Shown here one piece after another: positions 55,897 through 64,000 of a DNA stretch of 64,000 bases. The notes beneath the pieces are model-generated. The model was not told the origin of the DNA and searched no databases. It worked only from the letters and a program-made list of their open reading frames with translations. The stretch comes from an uncultured Pedobacter sp. (GTDB lineage: Bacteria; Bacteroidota; Bacteroidia; Sphingobacteriales; Sphingobacteriaceae). How positions within the stretch are numbered: position 1 is the stretch's first letter; every line of letters begins with the position of its first letter. Location: NCBI RefSeq assembly GCF_946480185.1, contig NZ_CAMLIG010000009.1, forward strand, positions 1-64,000. Direction: 5' to 3'. The translations under genes and the position numbers were made by a program.

Positions 55897-57171
55897 TTGA
55901 CCGAATCTACCGAGCCTACTCCACAAAAAAAAGATCCATACATCGCATTGCGTTTCCCCGAATTTAGGTCTTACCTATTGATGCGTTTCTTTTTAACAAT
56001 CGGTTATCAAGTACAAGGCGTGGTCATTGGTTGGTACATCTACAATTTAACCAGAGACCCATTATCTTTAGGTTTAGTTGGTCTGGCAGAAGCCATCCCT
56101 GCAATTGGAATTGCGCTTTACGGAGGCTACATTGCAGATAAATCAAATAAAAAAACTTTATTGAATAAAGTAGTTGGGCTAATTTTGCTTTCTTCTACGG
56201 TGATGTTCATCGTTACACTTCCTTCGGTAACAGAGAGTTTAGGTCAGTCGATGCTCATCACCGTGATTTACCTGATGATTTTTGTAAACGGCATTGCCAG
56301 AGGTTTTTACGCTCCAACAGCATTTTCGTTGATGGCAATGATTATTCCACGAGAACACTACCCAAATTCTTCTACTTGGAACAGCTCCGCTTGGCAAACG
56401 GCATCAATTGCAGGTCCTGCAATTGGCGGGCTTCTCTATGGTTTTGCTGGCATACACAACACCTTTATATTTATCTTAGTTTGTCTGGTTACTGCGTTTG
56501 TGTCAACTTTTTTCTTTAAAAGCCGACCTGCAACCTACGTCCAAAAAACCAGCATTTTCCAAAGCTTATCCGAAGGGCTAAAATTCGTATTTAAAACAAA
56601 AATGTTGGTAGGCGCTTTAAGCTTAGATTTGTTTTCTGTTTTTTTTGGAGGCGCTGTTGCCTTAATACCGGTAATAGCCACAGAGGTTTTACACGTGGGG
56701 GCAACAGAATTTGGTTTTTTAAGAGCAGCGCCCGCAGTTGGTGCGGTTTTAACCATGCTTTTAATGACCCGCTTTTCGCCGATGGGTAAACCTTGGAGAA
56801 ATTTACTATTTGCCGTTACAGGATTTGGCATTTCCGTCATCTGCTACGGTTTATCAACTAATTTATATGTTACGCTGTTCTTTTTATTTTTAGAAGGCGC
56901 TTTTGATAGTGTGAGCGTAATTATTAGGTCAACAATTTTACAGTTGCTTACGCCTGATGATATGCGTGGACGAGTTTCCGCAGTTAATTCCATGTTTATC
57001 GGTTCATCCAATGAAATTGGCCAGTTTGAATCGGGTTTAACCGCTAAATTAATGCGTACGGTTCCGGCAATTGTTTTTGGCGGCAGCATGACTTTAATTG
57101 TTGCCGGCGTTACTTGGCTTAAAACCAAAAAGTTAGTACCACTAAGCTTAGAAGATATCAGCAAAGCCTAG
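55897..57171 (+). CDS. MFS transporter, MFS_3/EntS-like
   Basis: A product of 424 residues starting at TTG. No ATG is available before the first helix that would keep the cytoplasmic PYIALRFPEFRSYLLMRFF start, which matches this group. It has about 12 membrane helices, loop GLAEAIPAIGIALYGGYIADKSNKK (residues split over the 2-3 loop) and a late LTPDDMRGRVSAVNSMFIG motif typical of MFS_3 exporters such as EntS. Substrate unknown; drugs or siderophores are common in the group. scpA begins three bases after its stop codon. Confidence 0.9.
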   Translation: MTESTEPTPQKKDPYIALRFPEFRSYLLMRFFLTIGYQVQGVVIGWYIYNLTRDPLSLGLVGLAEAIPAIGIALYGGYIADKSNKKTLLNKVVGLILLSSTVMFIVTLPSVTESLGQSMLITVIYLMIFVNGIARGFYAPTAFSLMAMIIPREHYPNSSTWNSSAWQTASIAGPAIGGLLYGFAGIHNTFIFILVCLVTAFVSTFFFKSRPATYVQKTSIFQSLSEGLKFVFKTKMLVGALSLDLFSVFFGGAVALIPVIATEVLHVGATEFGFLRAAPAVGAVLTMLLMTRFSPMGKPWRNLLFAVTGFGISVICYGLSTNLYVTLFFLFLEGAFDSVSVIIRSTILQLLTPDDMRGRVSAVNSMFIGSSNEIGQFESGLTAKLMRTVPAIVFGGSMTLIVAGVTWLKTKKLVPLSLEDISKA

Positions 57172-57173
57172 CA

Positions 57174-57935
57174 ATGGAAAATAAGGTTGATGATTTTTCG
57201 ATAAAACTACCCGTTTTTGAAGGGCCTTTTGACCTGTTGCTTTTCTTTATTGAAAAAGATGAGTTAGACATCTACAATATTCCTATCGCTAAAATAACTG
57301 ATGATTTTTTAAACTACATGCACCAGCTTACGGCGCTAAACATGGAACTGGCAAGCGAATTTATTTTTGTGGCCGCTACCCTTATGCGCATTAAAGCCAA
57401 GATGTTGCTGCCTCGCCCAGAGCTTAATGAAGCAGGGGAAGAAATTGATTTAAAACAAGATTTGGTTAAACGCTTATTAGAGTATAAAAGATTTAAAGAA
57501 GCGGCTGAAAGCTTAAAAATATTAGAAGAGCAACGTTTTTATAAACTCAAACGCGGTAATATTGAGAGTGATGTAAATAGATTGCTTGCAGATGCAGAAC
57601 ATACCGAAGGTTTTACATCCTTTGATTTGTATAAACTGCTTAAAACCTACCATAAAGTAATGGGCAGTTATCAGATTAGAGCAACGGAGGTTAAGCATAC
57701 CGTAGAAAAATATCCTTACAACATTGATGAACAAAAACTAAAAATAGCAGAGTTGCTGGCCATTAATAAAAAAATGGATTTTAAAGCGATGCTAAACATC
57801 TCTAAAGACAGGGTGCAGTTTGTTTATAATTTTTTAGCGATGTTGGAAATGTTACAACAAGAACTGGCTAAAATACAAGTTGGTTTGGGTTTTAATAATT
57901 TTTGGCTACAGGATAAAGAAGAGCCTGCTCAATAA
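57174..57935 (+). CDS. scpA: Segregation and condensation protein A
   Basis: A product of 253 residues, the kleisin of the SMC-ScpAB condensin. FEGPFDLLLFFIEKDELDIYNIPI without the first residues is the classical N-terminal SMC-neck-binding region, followed by LASEFIFVAATLMRIKAKMLLP. The C-terminal winged helix is RVQFVYNFLAMLEMLQQ. It helps condense and separate the chromosome. It is coupled to the MFS gene (three-base gap). The 3' end overlaps the convergent Gfo/Idh gene by 44 bases. Confidence 0.94.
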   Translation: MENKVDDFSIKLPVFEGPFDLLLFFIEKDELDIYNIPIAKITDDFLNYMHQLTALNMELASEFIFVAATLMRIKAKMLLPRPELNEAGEEIDLKQDLVKRLLEYKRFKEAAESLKILEEQRFYKLKRGNIESDVNRLLADAEHTEGFTSFDLYKLLKTYHKVMGSYQIRATEVKHTVEKYPYNIDEQKLKIAELLAINKKMDFKAMLNISKDRVQFVYNFLAMLEMLQQELAKIQVGLGFNNFWLQDKEEPAQ

Positions 57936-58914
57936 AGTGGATAACCTTAAGTTCGTCTAACAACCCAATGTCTGGCAGTTCATTTTTTTTGATGCACTCA
58001 ATTACCCTGATTAAAAAAGCATCGTGTTTATCTGCCGAACCTTGGTAGTAGCTGTAATTATTTGCATGGTTTATTTGGTTGAAAACCGGAATCTCAAAAT
58101 TCTTTTTCAGGTTAACCGAATCTAATTTTTCCATGTACTGCCCTCCTACTTTCACATTACCTTCAGAACCTATAATGGTTAAACTACTTTCTAAGTTGGT
58201 TTGGTAAGTAGCATTGGTAAAATTAAAAGTTCCTCTTCCGCCACCAGAAAATTCAAAACTAATTGTTCCGCTATCGTTAAATTCTGTTTTAATTTTGGGG
58301 TTTAAAGTAAACAGATCACTAGCAATTTGTTGAGGGTCACCACATAGCCAAATCAATAAATCAATAAAATGGCTAAATTGAGAATACAATGGCCCTCCAC
58401 CTAATTCTTTGGTTCCTCTCCAAGGCGAATCAAGATAATATTGTTGATTTCTGTTCCAGAAACAGTTGATCTGTAAAAACAAAATATTCCCCAACATTTG
58501 GTCGGTCATTAGCTTTTTAATCCATACCGCCACGGGGCTATATCTATTTTGCATTACTGCAAAAACTTTTTTACCCGATTTTTCTTCCGCTTCCATCATG
58601 CGATGTACATCTTCCGTATGCAAAGCAATCGGTTTCTCACAAATCACATGATAGCCCGCATTTAAGCAGGCAATGGTATGTTCTGGGTGTAAACCATTTG
58701 GCGTACAAACACAAACTACATCCGCAGGGATATTTGCTACTAAAAAATCAGAAACAGATATAAAAAAAGGAACAAGATTATCTAAGTTTCTACGCTTACT
58801 AAAATCCGTATCCACTACGGCAATCAACTCAGAATCTTTGAAACTGTTAATCAAAGTAACATACTTCTTCCCAATATTGCCTACGCCAATAATTACGAAT
58901 TTTACTGAACTCAT
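57892..58914 (-). CDS. Gfo/Idh/MocA family oxidoreductase
   Basis: A product of 340 residues. The Rossmann motif GVGNIGKKY (residues 10-18) and VVCVCTPNGLHPEHTIACL, then the conserved CEKPIA lysine motif, are family hallmarks. ELGGGPLYSQFSHFIDLLIWL and the beta-rich C-terminal domain follow. It resembles sugar-nucleotide 3-dehydrogenases (WbpB-like) involved in surface-polysaccharide synthesis; inositol or glucose dehydrogenases are alternatives. It shares 44 bases with the scpA 3' end on the other strand. No polysaccharide genes are adjacent. Confidence 0.88.
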   Translation of the reverse strand: MSSVKFVIIGVGNIGKKYVTLINSFKDSELIAVVDTDFSKRRNLDNLVPFFISVSDFLVANIPADVVCVCTPNGLHPEHTIACLNAGYHVICEKPIALHTEDVHRMMEAEEKSGKKVFAVMQNRYSPVAVWIKKLMTDQMLGNILFLQINCFWNRNQQYYLDSPWRGTKELGGGPLYSQFSHFIDLLIWLCGDPQQIASDLFTLNPKIKTEFNDSGTISFEFSGGGRGTFNFTNATYQTNLESSLTIIGSEGNVKVGGQYMEKLDSVNLKKNFEIPVFNQINHANNYSYYQGSADKHDAFLIRVIECIKKNELPDIGLLDELKVIHFIEQALLYPVAKNY

Positions 58915-59044
58915 ATTAGTTTTTATTCAAAAAATGCATTAAAAATGTCTAATTTAGGGCGCTTAAAGAAATCGCTAATTAGTTAAAACTAACACGCTTA
59001 GCTTTCAATAACGATGTAATAATATCAAAATATAATATAAATAC

Positions 59045-60316
59045 ATGAAAAAAGACAAATTAATTTTTGACCTCATTCAAAAAGAACAAGAAAGACAAGA
59101 ACACGGCATTGAGCTAATTGCTTCTGAAAACTTTGTAAGCAAGCAAGTTATGGAAGCTGCCGGTTCTGTTTTAACCAATAAATATGCCGAAGGATTACCT
59201 GGAAAAAGATATTACGGCGGTTGCGAGGTAGTGGATGATATTGAAACAATTGCAATAGAAAGAGCAAAAGAATTATTTGGTGCAGCGTGGGCAAACGTAC
59301 AGCCACACTCTGGCGCACAAGCGAACGCAGCTGTATTATTGGCAGTTTTAAATGCTGGCGATAAAATATTAGGTTTTGATTTATCACACGGCGGGCACCT
59401 TACCCATGGTTCACCTGTAAACTTTTCGGGCAAGTTATACCAGCCGTTCTTTTACGGAGTTGAGGAAGAAACCGGTTTAATCAATTACAAACAATTAGAG
59501 GAAATTGCTTTAAGAGAGAAACCAAAACTAATTATCTGTGGTGCTTCTGCATACTCAAGAGACTGGGATTATGAATTTATCAGAGCTGTTGCGGATAAAA
59601 TTGGTGCTTTGGTATTAGCAGATATTTCTCACCCATCGGGTTTAATTGCCAAGGGCATTTTAAAGAATCCGCTTCCGCATTGCCATATCGTAACAACCAC
59701 TACCCACAAAACATTAAGAGGTCCACGTGGTGGATTGATTATGATGGGAAAAGATTTTGAGAATCCTTGGGGACTAAAAACTCCGAAAGGAGAAACAAAA
59801 ATGATGTCGGCTATTTTAGATGGCGCAGTTTTTCCAGGTACGCAAGGCGGTCCTTTAGAGCACATTATTGCTGCAAAAGCAATTGCATTTGGCGAAGCTT
59901 TAAGCGATGATTACAAAACTTATATTCAGCAAGTAAAGAAAAATGCTGACGCTATGGCGAATGCTTTAGTTGGAAAAGGTTATAAAATCATTTCTGGCGG
60001 AACCGATAACCATTTAATGCTGATTGACCTTACCAACAAAGACATTACTGGTAAATTGGCAGAGCAGGCTTTGGGCAAAGCAGATATCACTGTTAATAAA
60101 AACATGGTGCCTTTTGATAAAAAATCTCCTTTTGTAACTTCTGGCATAAGATTGGGTACTGCAGCGATAACAACGCGTGGCTTAAAAGAAAAAGAGATGG
60201 TAGAAATTGTAGAATTAATTGATTCAGTGATTGTTAATCACCAAGACGAAACCTTTTTATCTGGTGTCCGTAAAACAGTTAACCAATTAATGGCCAAACA
60301 TCCGCTTTACAAATAA
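59045..60316 (+). CDS. glyA: Serine hydroxymethyltransferase
   Basis: A product of 423 residues. It converts serine and tetrahydrofolate to glycine and 5,10-methylene-THF, the substrate of MetF encoded 3 kb upstream. It is a PLP enzyme with cofactor lysine Lys222 in [32 protein letters not shown] at the N-terminus, [11 protein letters not shown] and [14 protein letters not shown] are all conserved. Size is normal. The next gene begins seven bases after its stop codon. Confidence 0.98.
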   Translation: MKKDKLIFDLIQKEQERQEHGIELIASENFVSKQVMEAAGSVLTNKYAEGLPGKRYYGGCEVVDDIETIAIERAKELFGAAWANVQPHSGAQANAAVLLAVLNAGDKILGFDLSHGGHLTHGSPVNFSGKLYQPFFYGVEEETGLINYKQLEEIALREKPKLIICGASAYSRDWDYEFIRAVADKIGALVLADISHPSGLIAKGILKNPLPHCHIVTTTTHKTLRGPRGGLIMMGKDFENPWGLKTPKGETKMMSAILDGAVFPGTQGGPLEHIIAAKAIAFGEALSDDYKTYIQQVKKNADAMANALVGKGYKIISGGTDNHLMLIDLTNKDITGKLAEQALGKADITVNKNMVPFDKKSPFVTSGIRLGTAAITTRGLKEKEMVEIVELIDSVIVNHQDETFLSGVRKTVNQLMAKHPLYK

Positions 60317-60323
60317 ACCTAAT

Positions 60324-63083
60324 TTGAATTCTCTAGAAAAAAATATTTTAAACCGCAGTCATCCAAATAAATTAATGGATGATTGCGGCTTGTATGAAAT
60401 TTCTTCTAACCAACAATTCGATGATATTTTAACCTTAGCCTGTTTTATTACAGGCTCCCAGTCGGGATATATTTCTATCATTGACGAAAACTGGCAAAAT
60501 ATCAGGTACACAAAAAATTTCTTTGCCGGCCAAAACCCATTAAACAAATCTATTTGTAGCTTAACGGTAACCGAGGGAAAATTGCTCCAGATTTCAGATC
60601 TTCAAGAACATCCCGAATTAAACGATGTAGTTTTAGACAGCCAGAAAGGATTTAAATTTTACGCAGGTTTACCAATCATTGATAAAAGAGAAATTGTGTT
60701 GGGCACATTATGTGTTTTAGATACGAATTCTAAGACCCTCAGCCCAGACCAACAAACTAATTTTGAAGTTTTGGGCAAGCAGGTTCTTAATATATTAGAA
60801 CTGCGTAAAAGAAATATCCAAAAAAAGTTAAGCGAGCAGATTGCAGAAGAACATCGAGTTTTCTTTGACGTTTCTCCGAGTGTAATCTGTATTTTAAATG
60901 ATCAACTAGAAATTCAGGTTATCAACAATGCCGCCTTTAACGTTTTTGGCTTTAAGCCCGATGAGTGCAAGGGATTAAACATTGCAAATTTTATTGTACC
61001 TGAAGACCGTGTACGGGTAATTAAATTAGCCAGTCAAAAACTAAAAGACAGGGTCAAAAGTTTTGATATAGAAACCAGAATAATCACTAAAAACAACGAT
61101 CTTAAATGGATTACCTGGAATGCCGCCACCAAAAACCGAAAATGGTTTATTATTGGTAGAGAAATTACAGAGGAAAAAGAAATCAGCAAAAATTTAAACC
61201 AACTCTCTACCGTTGCCAGTAAAATAAATAGTGGAATTGTCATTAGTAACGCAAAAGGCGAAGTAGTTTGGGTAAACCCCGAGTTTAAAAACATTACCGG
61301 TTATGGTTTGGCCGATTTTTTTAAATCTAAGCGTTTGGGCGACGTACTTATTGGTGATGAAACCAATAAAGAAATAATAAAACAGGCAAGACAGGACACA
61401 GAAAACAGAAAGTCTTTCTCCGTTGAATTCTTAGCTTATAAAAAGAACGGAGAAAAAATATGGTTATCCGTACATAACACTGTTATTTTAGATAAAACAG
61501 GCGAAATTGATAGTTTAATAGAAATTGTTATTGACATTACTGAGCGAAAAGAATCAGAAAAACAGCTAGAACTATTATCATTAGTTGCCAGTAAAACAAA
61601 CAACGGCGTTTCCATTTGCGATAAAGATGGAAATGTAACTTGGATTAATGAAGCTTTAGAAAACATCTTAGGCTTTAAAAACGAAGAGGTAGTTGGAAAA
61701 AAACTCATTGATTTTGTAAAAGGGAAAGATACTGATTTAGAGCTTTTAGAAATTGTTAGAGAAAAATCTGAACGTTTTGAGCCTTTTAACCTTGAGCATA
61801 AGGTATACAGGAAAGACGGAAAAGAAATTTGGCTTTCCGTAGCTAATACATCTATCTATAACAAAGCCACAAACCAATACACACAAATAGAAATCATCAA
61901 TGATATTACTCAGCGGAAACAAACAGAATTACAGCTTTTAGCTTCAAGAGAGAGCACTTTACAGCTTAGCAAAGCAAAAGAATCCTTCGTTTCCATTATG
62001 AGCCATGAAATACGTACGCCATTAAACGCGGTTATCGGACTTTCAAATATTCTTTACGACGAAGAAAAGCTTCCTAGCCAAGAAGATTCTATTAATCTGC
62101 TCAAGTTTTCTGCGGATAATCTGCTCAATTTAATCAATGATATTTTAGATTTCAACAAGATTGAAGTTGGCAAAATGGAACTGGAGAACAAGCGTTTGGA
62201 CATTAGAACACTGTTGAAAGACATTGTGGACTCCATGCGCTTTAAAATTGAGGGTAAACCTATTAAGCTAGATTATTCCATTGATTCCAATATACCAGAA
62301 TTGGTACGTGGCGACAAAACACGATTGTACCAGATTTTAGTAAACCTCATCAATAACGCCATTAAATTTACCCAGGAAGGAAGCGTTAAAGTAATTATTG
62401 AACTAAATCCAAACAGTACAAATAAAATAAGCCTAAACTTTAAAGTTATTGATACAGGTATTGGTATCCCTGCCGATAAACTAGGTGCTATATTTGAACC
62501 TTTTACACAGGCAGAAAGCAATACATCCAGAAAATATGGCGGTTCTGGTCTTGGATTGTCTATCACCAAAAAACTCGTTAATCTTTTTGGCGGAGACATA
62601 TCCGTTAAAAGCGAACTTGGAGTGGGAACAGAATTTTCTTTTGAACTTAAATTTAATAAATTTGAGGGGCCTTTAGATATGGTAGAAACAAAAGAAAACA
62701 TCGTCCTCACCGGAAAAATACTAGTAGTTGATGATAATGAAATTAATACTTTGTTGGCACAACGGGTGTTGAGCAAATTTGGGCTTACCATTGTTACTGC
62801 AAATAGAGGCATTGAAGCTATTGAATTGCTAAAATCAAAAGATTTTGATCTGGTATTAATGGATATCCACATGCCTGATTTAAACGGCTACGAAACTACC
62901 GACAAACTACGGGCAATTGATGATGAATATTACCAAAAGCTCCCCATCATAGCGTTAACAGCATCTGTTTTAGAGGATGGTTTGGATGAAATTGAAAAAT
63001 CAGGAATGACGGATTTCCAACTTAAACCTTACAATCCGGATGAGCTGGTCAAAAAAATCGCAAAATATATTAAAACTAATTAG
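60324..63083 (+). CDS. Hybrid sensor histidine kinase (GAF-PAS-PAS-PAS-HisKA-HATPase-REC)
   Basis: A product of 919 residues with no membrane segments. It starts at TTG 60324; an ATG at 60375 (MDDCGLYEISSN) is a good alternative. Domains: GAF (about 25-170), three PAS/PAC units (about 185-285, 295-410, 415-535), then HisKA with the phospho-acceptor His in FVSIMSHEIRTPLNAVIGLS. HATPase follows (NLINNAIKFTQEG, DTGIGIPADKL, GGSGLGLSI), then a C-terminal receiver with phospho-acceptor Asp in LVLMDIHMPDLNGYE. It is a soluble phosphorelay sensor; the signal is unknown. It is seven bases after glyA, probably by chance of packing. Confidence 0.95.
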   Translation: MNSLEKNILNRSHPNKLMDDCGLYEISSNQQFDDILTLACFITGSQSGYISIIDENWQNIRYTKNFFAGQNPLNKSICSLTVTEGKLLQISDLQEHPELNDVVLDSQKGFKFYAGLPIIDKREIVLGTLCVLDTNSKTLSPDQQTNFEVLGKQVLNILELRKRNIQKKLSEQIAEEHRVFFDVSPSVICILNDQLEIQVINNAAFNVFGFKPDECKGLNIANFIVPEDRVRVIKLASQKLKDRVKSFDIETRIITKNNDLKWITWNAATKNRKWFIIGREITEEKEISKNLNQLSTVASKINSGIVISNAKGEVVWVNPEFKNITGYGLADFFKSKRLGDVLIGDETNKEIIKQARQDTENRKSFSVEFLAYKKNGEKIWLSVHNTVILDKTGEIDSLIEIVIDITERKESEKQLELLSLVASKTNNGVSICDKDGNVTWINEALENILGFKNEEVVGKKLIDFVKGKDTDLELLEIVREKSERFEPFNLEHKVYRKDGKEIWLSVANTSIYNKATNQYTQIEIINDITQRKQTELQLLASRESTLQLSKAKESFVSIMSHEIRTPLNAVIGLSNILYDEEKLPSQEDSINLLKFSADNLLNLINDILDFNKIEVGKMELENKRLDIRTLLKDIVDSMRFKIEGKPIKLDYSIDSNIPELVRGDKTRLYQILVNLINNAIKFTQEGSVKVIIELNPNSTNKISLNFKVIDTGIGIPADKLGAIFEPFTQAESNTSRKYGGSGLGLSITKKLVNLFGGDISVKSELGVGTEFSFELKFNKFEGPLDMVETKENIVLTGKILVVDDNEINTLLAQRVLSKFGLTIVTANRGIEAIELLKSKDFDLVLMDIHMPDLNGYETTDKLRAIDDEYYQKLPIIALTASVLEDGLDEIEKSGMTDFQLKPYNPDELVKKIAKYIKTN

Positions 63084-63173
63084 CCCAAATTAAATTAGTT
63101 TTTGCTTTATCGAGATTGTAATTACTTCCACACATTTATCTAAATTGCGAGCGTAAAACAAACGCTGGCTAAC

Positions 63174-64000
63174 ATGTTAAAATCTTTAAAAAGTAACATA
63201 TATGTGTCTTTGATACTTAGGTTACTTATCATATTTTTTCTTTACACTATATGTAGAGCACTTTTTTTAGCATTCAATCTCGATTCTTTTACCGGCTTAA
63301 ACGCAAAGCGAATTTTCACCATCATGCTAGGCGGGTTAAAATTTGATTTAAGCGCTATCCTATACATTAATATCTTATTTATTCTTAGTCAGGTTATACC
63401 TTTTAAAATAGTTTATAACCCAGTTTATCAAAAAGTATTTAGTTGGGTATTCTTTATCACCAATGCTATCGGTTTGGCAACAAACATGGGCGACATTGTG
63501 TATTATCCTTTTACGCTTAAACGTACAACTTTCTCGGCATTCGCACAGTTTTCAAACGAGGAAAACCTAGGCAAGCTCTTCTTTAAATTTATATTCGTTG
63601 ATTATTGGTACATCACCTTAATTTTTGTAGCGATGCTGTTTTTTATGGTATGGAGCTATAAAAAAGTAAAACTTGTTGAGCCAAAAATAAAATCTAAGCT
63701 AATTTATCACGGCAGTTCACTAGCGATGATGTTGCTGTTAGCTTGGTTTTGCATAGCAGGGATGCGTGGCGGATTTAGACACAGTACACGCCCAATTACA
63801 TTAAGCAATGCCGGAGAATTTGTACAAGATCCCGCAGAAATCAATATCGTAATTAATACGCCTTTCTCTGTCATCAGAACCATCCACACAAAACCCCTAA
63901 AAAAACACAATTATTTTCCACAAGCAGAACTTGACAGCATTTATAACCCTATCAAAAAACCAGATACTAGCGAACCTTTTATCAAAAAAAACATAGTGGT
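63174..64000 (+). CDS. LTA synthase-like / sulfatase-fold membrane protein, cut by the window edge
   Basis: The first 275 residues are visible from MLKSLKSNIYVSLILR, and the frame is open at the window end. Five hydrophobic segments occur in this part (about residues 10-33, 55-78, 87-105, 142-162, 178-195), followed by an extracytoplasmic stretch (RHSTRPITLSNAGEFVQDPA and VINTPFSVIRTIHTKPL). This matches the N-terminal half of LtaS-type alkaline-phosphatase-superfamily proteins; the catalytic domain would lie outside. In Gram-negatives these transfer phosphoglycerol or phosphoethanolamine to envelope glycans. The role here is inferred from the N-terminal half only. Confidence 0.75.
   Translation, partial: MLKSLKSNIYVSLILRLLIIFFLYTICRALFLAFNLDSFTGLNAKRIFTIMLGGLKFDLSAILYINILFILSQVIPFKIVYNPVYQKVFSWVFFITNAIGLATNMGDIVYYPFTLKRTTFSAFAQFSNEENLGKLFFKFIFVDYWYITLIFVAMLFFMVWSYKKVKLVEPKIKSKLIYHGSSLAMMLLLAWFCIAGMRGGFRHSTRPITLSNAGEFVQDPAEINIVINTPFSVIRTIHTKPLKKHNYFPQAELDSIYNPIKKPDTSEPFIKKNIV

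Noticed and set aside
62273..62872. 199-codon minus-strand frame opposite the hybrid kinase gene
   Set aside because: It is the complement of conserved HATPase and receiver sequence; the protein has no own features.

Overview
The window is AT-rich chromosomal DNA from a Bacteroidota bacterium, most likely the Sphingobacteriaceae (Pedobacter-like). Signs of this: futalosine-pathway menaquinone genes, an RprX/RprY-type two-component pair, DUF5683 and DUF5686 proteins, a parA-parB-DUF5683-dapB-lepB operon, hardly any Shine-Dalgarno sequences, and several start codons sitting just behind a TAnnTTTG box, the -7 element of Bacteroidota promoters. The genus is inferred; there is no rRNA gene. I found no tRNA, CRISPR array, prophage or complete insertion sequence.

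Layout. 1-5 kb: a lipoprotein, an unknown protein, a MazG-like pyrophosphohydrolase with dtd, and an ECF sigma factor with a small partner. 5-11 kb: uvrA, a MetZ-type sulfhydrylase, an OsmC protein and an Rrf2 regulator, then a tandemly duplicated repeat. 11-15 kb (minus): the five-gene parA-parB-DUF5683-dapB-lepB operon. 15-26 kb: FMN reductase, a lone GH31-N-like protein, MscS channel, rimM-GNAT-trmD-rplS, a serine hydrolase with an AsmA-like protein, and rprXY. 26-31 kb: truA, mqnB-mqnD, a PTPS/QueD homologue with folE, and fabD. 31-45 kb: a very large NtrY-like kinase overlapping a large outer-membrane protein gene, a coiled-coil protein, ruvX, recQ, a DUF5686 protein and an NTF2-like protein. 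46-50.5 kb: a uronate catabolism cluster (kduD, kduI, uxaC, kdgK). 50.5-55.7 kb: a SAM-I riboswitch, metH and metF. 55.7-64 kb: MFS transporter with scpA, a Gfo/Idh oxidoreductase, glyA, a PAS hybrid kinase, and the start of an LTA-synthase-like gene cut by the window edge.

How the genes work together. metH, metF, glyA and the MetZ-like enzyme cover homocysteine formation, methylation and one-carbon supply; metH, probably with metF, lies behind an S-adenosylmethionine riboswitch. kduI, kduD, uxaC and kdgK convert hexuronates and unsaturated uronates toward 2-keto-3-deoxy-6-phosphogluconate; the aldolase and transporter are not here. mqnB and mqnD are two steps of futalosine-dependent menaquinone synthesis. 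folE and the PTPS homologue make reduced pterins.

The least explained material is between genes. A family of about 94-bp inverted-repeat elements (outer ends CGTCATGTCGA and TCGACATGACG) appears repeatedly between genes, once as a tandem pair. A second family of low-complexity strings (TTGAGTATTGAG-like and AGTCCGCAGTCGG-like) lies next to many genes, folds against the metH start, and seems to have inserted in frame into the metH activation domain. An orphan promoter plus terminator upstream of truA suggests a small RNA. Most of the window is ordinary housekeeping sequence; I see no clearly new multi-gene system.
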